A stretch of DNA of 64,000 nucleotides from NCBI GenBank assembly GCA_026545225.1, contig CM048850.1:29751797-29815796 (forward strand), in the 5' to 3' direction. The DNA comes from Cornus controversa. Taxonomy: Eukaryota; Streptophyta; Magnoliopsida; Cornales; Cornaceae. Every line of letters starts with the position of its first letter. Position 1 is the stretch's first letter. This document shows positions 57,989 to 64,000 of the stretch, one piece after another. Below the pieces are notes generated by a model. The model saw nothing but the letters and a program-made list of their open reading frames with translations, had not been told where the DNA came from and ran no database searches. The translations under genes were made by a program, and so were the position numbers.

Positions 57989-60331
57989 AAAATTTCGGGC
58001 ATGAGGTGGCCAATCTCATACATAAAACTTGAGGGATACTAACAACTGATAGTAACAAGCATAGAAGACAAAAGACAGAATGGAATAATTTCTAAAAGCT
58101 GAACAGAAAATCCCACTGAATTGAAATAACCGATAAATAAATAATTATATACCTAGTAATACAATTTGAAAGTCCCGTAACCCAAGGACCCTTAACCAGA
58201 ATGAACAAAAGTTTAAGACACTAATTTAAAACCAACAACCAAAATCTCCAAAAGAGTTTATAGTATAACCCTTGAATGAGAGGATAGGTTTCTACCTTGT
58301 GATTGATGAGAAGAGATGTCTACCACAACTAACCCTAAAACTCTATCCTCACAGTGGAACTTGTCTAAAATCTGAAATAACAACAAAGTGGGTTAAACTC
58401 ACGAGCAAGTTCTATATACTACATCCCAATTAGAGAACCAATATACATTCCCTCAGTATAAGGGTCACAAAAGAAATCAATATATTTAACATACAAGTCA
58501 TTCTTTTATCCAGTTTCATATTTCTAAAACAACAGTCATTATTTATAATATTTCACCCAAATCCTTATTATGCAAAAGTGAACACATTCCTTAAGTTCAG
58601 TAGAAATAAATATAACATGAAATAATATCAAGTTTAAGAAATCCTAACATGCCACCATTTTATCTTTTGATACCTTAATAGGTATAGGTATATACATATT
58701 GGTCATTCCCTACCTAGTTCATGTTTTCATAAATCAAAATCATCTTATACATTGTCCCAACAAACCCTTATCATTCAACAATGAACACATTCTTTAAGTT
58801 CAAAATAAAGAAACATATGCATGCATTTTATTAAATCTAGGCAATCTTGACATGCCAAATATAATGTATAGATACCTTATTAGGTATGGGCGATCCTGAC
58901 ACGCCGGGCAATCCTGACATGCCAAATATAATGTATAGATACCTTATTAGGCATGGGCGATCCTGACACGCCGGGCAATCCTGACATGCCAAATATAATG
59001 TATAGATACCTTATTAGGTATGGGCGATCTTGACACGTTGGGCAATCCTGACATGCCAAATATAATGAATAGATACCTTATTAGGTATTGGCGATCCTGA
59101 TACACCTGATAATCCTTATATACCAAATATGATGTATAGATACCTTATTAGGTATTGGCAATCCTGACACGCCTGATAATCCTAACATGCCAAATATGAT
59201 GTATAGGTACCTTATTAGGTATTGGCGATCCTGACACGCCTGAGCAATCCTTACATGCCTCCCAAACCAAATTATAACATGAATAAGAAAATGTGCACAA
59301 TTATTAAAAATGCACAAGACATAAGGATTTAAATTGTCGGGTATTCAATCATTACAAAGAGATAACTCATTCACAAATAAACTAAATCAAATGTATCATA
59401 GAAAATTATAACTTCAAGGAGAGAACAGTTAAAATAAAATAAAATAACATAAACATCCATTATAGGAGCAAATACACAACCAAGCCTCCAATGTATTCAA
59501 ATCTTCTAGGGAGTCTAAAATTAACTCTAATCTAGGTTTCTGGGCCTATTCTACTTCTAAAAACCCTCTTTAATAATTCTAGGATAATCTGGAAATTTTT
59601 AGAAATTTTGAAAAAATTTCAAGTAAAAGAAAATAAAACATCGTGTTGAAGCAAGCTTTCAAAATCGATACAACCACAAGGGAAACTCATTTTATCTTAA
59701 AATTTAAAACCCAAGTGCATTTTAATCCTATAAATTTACCTGAATATTTTTAGAATTTTATGAAATTTTAAAATATTTTCTAAAAAAAAAGAAGGTGAAA
59801 AACTACTTTTTAGACACTTTAAAAATCAATTGAACTACAAAGGGACCTCATTTCAACATGAACATTTAAACCCAAATTCATTTAACATCCAGGAAGTTAT
59901 AGTAAAAATTTGGGAATTTTTGGAATAACAAAAGTATTTTTTAAAATAAAAGAAGGTGAAAAATCCAATTTTTAGACACTTTAAAAATCAATTGCACTAC
60001 AAGGGGAGCTCATTTCGACATGAAAATTTTAACCCAAGTTCCTTTAACCTCCACAAAGTTACAATAAAAATTTAGAAATTTTTGGAAGCATAAAAGTATT
60101 TTTTAAAAATGATTTTTCAAATTTTCAAGTTTTTTCAAAAATTTCAAAATACAAAAAAAATATCAAAACAATTCGGAATGGGCCCATATTGGACCCAGAA
60201 GTGGGCCCCCGCGAGTGGGGCCCAAAAATGATTTTTTGATCAGCACCGGCGCTGGTCGTACGTGCCCCCACGCGTTGGCAGTGTGCGTGAACGCTACTAT
60301 TTTTAGCAATTTTGGGGTCACGCGCCGGCTG
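57989..60331 (-). mobile_element. Chromovirus LTR fragment of the same family as 15661-23803
   Basis: The left end (AAATTTCGGGCATGAGGTGG) matches the LTR end at 15672-15690. It is followed by the same block (CTGAACAGAAAATCCCACTG and CCCGTAACCCAAGGACCC), the tandem hairpin array (58840-59265), AT-rich sequence, and the GC-rich block with GGGCCC and GCGAGTGGG near 60180-60280. The start (TGTAATACCC side) is missing at 60332. TRIM copies F and G border it on both sides in opposite orientation. Confidence 0.75.
58840..59265. repeat. Tandem array of about 65-bp hairpin units
   Basis: Six regular units of GGCAATCCTGACATGCC, AAATATAATGTATAGATACC and TTATTAGGTATGGGCGATCC plus TGACACGCC. The unit contains two inverted repeats. 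The first four copies differ at few positions, which points to recent local expansion. Confidence 0.9.
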
Positions 60332-60866
60332 GGGTGCAAAAAGAGACACTCGGCTGAGCTACCACATTGACAGGGTACAGGGTGCTCAATCCCACATCGT
60401 CTAAGTGTGAAAAAGGGGACGCGCTTATATATAATATGTTATCTTCAAATGGTACGAGGCATTTTTGGGTAAAACCCAAGAGCAAAACCTTGCGGGCTCA
60501 GGCCCAAAGCGGATAATATCATATCATGTGTTGAACCGGGGTATTACAGTTGGTATCAGAACCTGAACCCAGCCGAAAGTGTGCCGACAAGGACATCGGG
60601 CCTCGTAGGGGGTGGATTGTAGTAACCAATGTGGACGGGTGTGAGTGCGCGGTGCGAAGACAGACACTGGGCTGAGCTACCACAATGACAGGATATAGGG
60701 TGCTCAATCCCACATCACTTAGGTGTGGAGAAGGGGATATGCTTATATGTAGTATGTTCTCTTCAAATGGTATGAGGCCTTTTGGGGTAAAACCCAAGAG
60801 CAAAATCATGCAGGCTAGGGCCTAAAGTGGATAATATCATATCATGTGTTGGAGCGGGGTATTACA
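60332..60866 (+). mobile_element. TRIM family 1, copy G (left LTR truncated)
   Basis: The left LTR lacks about its first 40 bases and ends GGGGTATTACA at 60548. The primer site TTGGTATCAGAACC follows, then a weakened hairpin and GGGGGTGGAT. The second LTR is 60618-60866, complete with TGTAGTAACC and GGGGTATTACA. Right flank AAGTA; the left duplication is lost. Confidence 0.88.
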
Positions 60867-61613
60867 AAGTACCCTGAGATTCTGGGGTTAAGGCTCTGAC
60901 ACAGTTCAAACAGAAGATTACTTTCAAAGACCAAACAGTGGCAGAATTAAGGGGATTCACATAGTCAAACATATGCTATATATCACAGGATGTGCAAAGG
61001 CATTGAAAAAGGACAACCAAGAACAACGACCAAATCTAATAGCCCGTCACAGAACAAAAAATGGCAGAGTTTATAAAAATACTTAAAAGGAGTGTATACA
61101 ATATGGTTGAGCACCTTAGTAAACTTCTTTGTGAGATTTTGCTCTTACAACTTCTCTTAACCTTAGAAACACACTGGGAAGCCCACATGAAAGTACTCAG
61201 CGAAACACATGTGCCAACAATGGTACATATAAGAAAATGGAGGAAATTATAGAACATATATTATCTTATAATCAAATCACTTTCTTTGAAGATGAATTCT
61301 CACTCGAAGGCATTAGGCATACTCGGACACTCCAAATTATAGTCTAGTATATGAAATTGTAATTAATAATGGGTCTTCTCTCAAAATTTGCCTATTAAAA
61401 ACCATCAAAAGCATAAAAAAGGACTGAAGTATCTGCGATAGAGACACTGTGGCTAGGGCTTCCGATGGGGCCCAATGAGAAATTGGGGCACAAATTGATC
61501 TACTTTTAATGATAGGGCCAATCACTTTTTTGATAAATTTTCAAGTAATAGATATCTTAACTACTCTTAGGGCGACCTTGGATTCATAACGTGGGGGTAG
61601 TCCCCTCAAGTTT
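60867..61613. other. No supported feature
   Basis: Overlapping frames on both strands near 61036-61257 do not resemble a known protein. The string GTGGGGGTAGTCCCC near 61591 precedes an LTR-start-like sequence. Confidence 0.4.
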
Positions 61614-61810
61614 TGATGGTCCAGGAAGCTCATGAGCATGTTTGCCTAAGTTTTAATGTCAAAAGGATCTAAAGGCATTTGTGTCATTTTACTTTGGATG
61701 ATAATTTTGGTTTTGTTATTCATGATTTATTTTATTATCCAGTTATTATTTTATGTGCTCTAATAAGTCTTGCAGGGGCATTCTGATCCTTTCAAAGGCA
61801 TTGCATATAC
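61614..61810 (+). mobile_element. Copia LTR start fragment, plus orientation
   Basis: TGATGGTCCAGGAAGCTCAT and the following GTTTGCCTAAGTTTTAATGTC, AAAAGGATCTAAAGGCATT match the minus-strand LTR start at 63544 (TGATGGTCCAGGAATCC, GTTTGCCCAAGTTTTAATGTC). It is an inverted, partial second copy of the same LTR. Confidence 0.65.
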
Positions 61811-61918
61811 TCATATCATTACTTGAGTGTGTATGATATTCTCAGCTTCTTGAAGAACCATCAATCTTGGTACATTCAATTTAAAACAACTGCCCTGGAA
61901 TTTACTTGTCTTGATACC

Positions 61919-63544
61919 TGTTCTTAAAATCTAACACAACAGCACATTGGGTAGAAGTTAGTAGCATAAGCAGTTTGAAACATAAAGAGCATAAACACAA
62001 TTAAGCAACACATAATTCAGCACGTTAGGAGTTTATAAAGAGTTTACTAAAACGACATGTTTGAATTTAAAAATCAGCAACATTAAGAATTCAAATCAGT
62101 ATGATTGAGTTCACAAATCAACTAAATTAAGAATTCAAATCAATATGTTTGAGTCCAAAAAATCAGCAACATAAAGAATTCAAATCAGCATGTTTGAGTC
62201 CAAAAATTAGCAAAATTAAGTATTCAAATCAGCATGTTTTAGTTCAAAAATCAACAAAACTAAGAATTCAATTTAGCATGTTTTAGTCTAAAATCAACAA
62301 CATTTTGACAGCCAATTGAGCAATAAAATGATAGTAAATACAGCAATAAAATCAGCATAAATTCAGCAAATTTCCAGCACAATAAGACTGCATAAATTCA
62401 GCATAAACCAACATGGTAAATTAGCACAATCCGCCTAAAAAATTCAGCAACTTATGTCCCAAAACCAGTAAGATAGATCAACAATTAATAGCACAACAAT
62501 TCAGCACTTTTACAGCTTAAAATCAGCAACATCTCAGTAATTTCTAGCAGATGTAAAAACAGATTTTAAGATAGCATGTATTAAACATCAGGCCCTCAAG
62601 TTTCGAAGAACACAACCTCAAGATGCAAATATCATAAACTCAAGATGCGAAGACACAAACCCAATGTCCATGAAAATATCGATCTATAGCTTATGACAAA
62701 TGAAAACTATACTCACAATGATGATTCAGATTTGATGAACAGAAGACTCATTTATATGAAGAACAAAAAATCAAGATACAAGGAACAGTTAGCGATGACC
62801 CATTTTTGACTGGCAACGAAGCTCGCGGATGAAGAAGAAAGCACGAAGATTGCTGTATCTCCTTCACTCTCATGGATAACATATAGCCACACACATATTC
62901 ACACGAAGAGAAGGAAACTTTGAGAGACTCAATCTACTGCCATGGAAGAACCTCCTGGACACTATCCTTTCTTCTTGCTCTCCCCCTCTTTCTCTCTCTC
63001 TCTATCTTGCTTCCCCTGTATATTCACTTGCCTTGCTTGTGCTGAGAAAGAGTAAAGTTGTATTGTGTATTTCAGCTCCTTTTCAGCCAACCAATAATGA
63101 TAGAATTTATATCTTGTTTTTTCTTTTTCATTTTCCTTTTTTTTTTTAATAATAAAGTGTCACATTTTTGAATTTAAAAGGAAATCCTAGCAATTTAGCT
63201 TTCCCAAACTACCCCTCCCTAATGGTTAGTGAAAATACACAATAAGGCAAAACAATTAAAAAATTATGAAATTAAATCCAGCAAAGTATATTTAAAGATA
63301 AAAAGACACAAATGCCGTTATTCTTACTCACAAATGACAGGAGCCCAAAGTTAATAGATGCAACTAGCCTGCAAGTCTTGTTAGAACAAATATAGGAAGA
63401 AATATTTAATTTGGCATGGCAATTAAATAATTCATGAAGCAATACCTAGAATAAGCATTTAAAGTGAAATGACAATAATGCCCTTACAGATCCTTTTGAC
63501 ATTAAAACTTGGGCAAACAGGTTCATAGGATTCCTGGACCATCA
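61919..63544 (-). mobile_element. Copia LTR of about 1.6 kb between a polypurine tract and a primer-site-like string
   Basis: The LTR starts TGATGGTCCAGG at 63544, directly after the polypurine tract AAAGGCAAAAGGGGGAGAT. The proposed end is TTTTAAGAACA at 61919, followed by GGTATCAAGACAAG, similar to a Met-tRNA primer site. It includes a leader-like CT-rich tract near 62965-63010 and 44-bp tandem repeats. Only the start is secure. Confidence 0.55.
62041..62300. repeat. 44-bp tandem repeats, about five copies
   Basis: AAGAATTCAAATCAGCATGT-type units begin at 62085, 62129, 62174, 62218 and 62262, spaced 44, 45, 44 and 44 bases. Each also holds GAGTCCAAAAATCAGCAA or a close variant. Confidence 0.88.
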
Positions 63545-63568
63545 ATCTCCCCCTTTTGCCTTTTAATT

Positions 63569-64000
63569 TCAAAAACACCTAACTTCTTTCTCCCCATTAT
63601 TGACCATGAAAGTCAAAAGAGTGGTAGAGTAGAGAGCTAGTGAAGAGCAGATGAGACCTAAGGCAGTGCGAAGAGTCTCAAATCTAGTCGGAGGTAGGGG
63701 TTTAGTCATAATATCTACTAACTGGGCCTCAGTGTTAATATATTCTATAAGTATATTACCTTTTTGCACATTGCCCCTCAAAAAATGATACTTGATGTCT
63801 ATGTCTTTACTTCAATTATGTAAAGTATGATTCTTGCTAATGGCAATTGTAATTTGATTATCACAGAAAATGGTAGTGGGAGTAAAAAATTCAATGCCTA
63901 TATCTGTGAGTGTGGTTCTCATCCATAATGCTTGTGAACAAGCTTGTGCAGCTGAAATGCATTTAGCTTTTGAGGTGGAGAGAGACACAAAGCTTGCTTC
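63569..64000 (-). pseudogene. Ty1/copia RNase H C-terminal remnant
   Basis: The minus-strand reading from the window edge gives SLSTSKAKCISAAQACSQAL, WMRTTLTDIGIEF, FCDNQITIAISKNHTLHN, then a stop. A second open part, 63781-63569, has FLRGNVQKGNILIEYINTEA, QLVDIMTKPLPPTRFE. This is the end of copia pol, followed by a polypurine tract and LTR. An in-frame stop interrupts it at about 63810. The rest of the element lies beyond 64000. Confidence 0.9.

Noticed and set aside
58840..59265. Regular repeats resembling a CRISPR array
   Set aside because: The units are contiguous tandem repeats with no unique spacers, the host is a plant, and the same motif occurs in all related LTRs.
61036..61257. Overlapping frames on both strands
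   Set aside because: Neither resembles a known protein and both are short; no splice or start context supports them.

Overview
The window is nuclear DNA of a flowering plant, most likely a eudicot. It is AT-rich, its genes have plant-type introns, and most of it is plant retrotransposon sequence (Ty3/gypsy chromovirus, Ty1/copia, TRIM, LINE, SINE) in several nested layers. Two host gene families can be supported: an exopolygalacturonase (GH28) tandem array at the left, and one very long MADS-box gene of the SOC1/AGL42 group on the minus strand.

Positions 1-11227 hold a tandem array with a unit of about 5.76 kb. Each unit carries a four-exon secreted GH28 polygalacturonase and about 4 kb of non-coding spacer. 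Copy 1 is cut by the window start, copy 2 (5403-6998) looks complete, and copy 3 breaks off after 59 coding bases at 11227, where a retrotransposon LTR begins. Coding parts of copies 1 and 2 look identical and the spacers differ only by scattered single-base changes, so the duplication is young. A tRNA-derived SINE-like sequence lies between the TATA box and the ATG of copies 2 and 3.

Positions 11228-23812 are a minus-strand chromovirus (Ty3/gypsy, chromodomain type) with a decayed pol, no gag, and a stack of four partial LTRs joined head to tail. These LTRs carry tandem hairpin-forming repeats. A related LTR block lies at 57989-60331.

Positions 25984-52902 (minus) are a MADS-box gene with seven coding exons, 209 residues and canonical exon sizes (182, 85, 62, 100, 42, 42, 117 bp). 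It has an intact MADS domain, K domain and C-terminal SOC1 motif. Coding intron 1 is 22.6 kb and intron 2 is 3.1 kb. Both are filled with transposons: a copia remnant, three kinds of TRIM-like element, a LINE tail, a long-TIR DNA element, SINEs and a 3-kb solo LTR. The coding sequence reads through without damage, so the gene is probably functional.

The most distinctive repeat is a family of terminal-repeat retrotransposons in miniature (TRIM). Its complete form is about 571 bp: two LTRs of about 250 bp around only about 70 bp that hold a Met-tRNA primer site, a small hairpin and a polypurine tract. Seven copies lie at 15910-16480, 23818-24467, 31636-32206, 33150-33721, 46974-47432, 57467-57988 and 60332-60866. 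Five have exact 5-bp target duplications. The right end (61614-64000) holds copia LTR and RNase H remnants. No CRISPR array, rRNA or convincing tRNA gene was seen.
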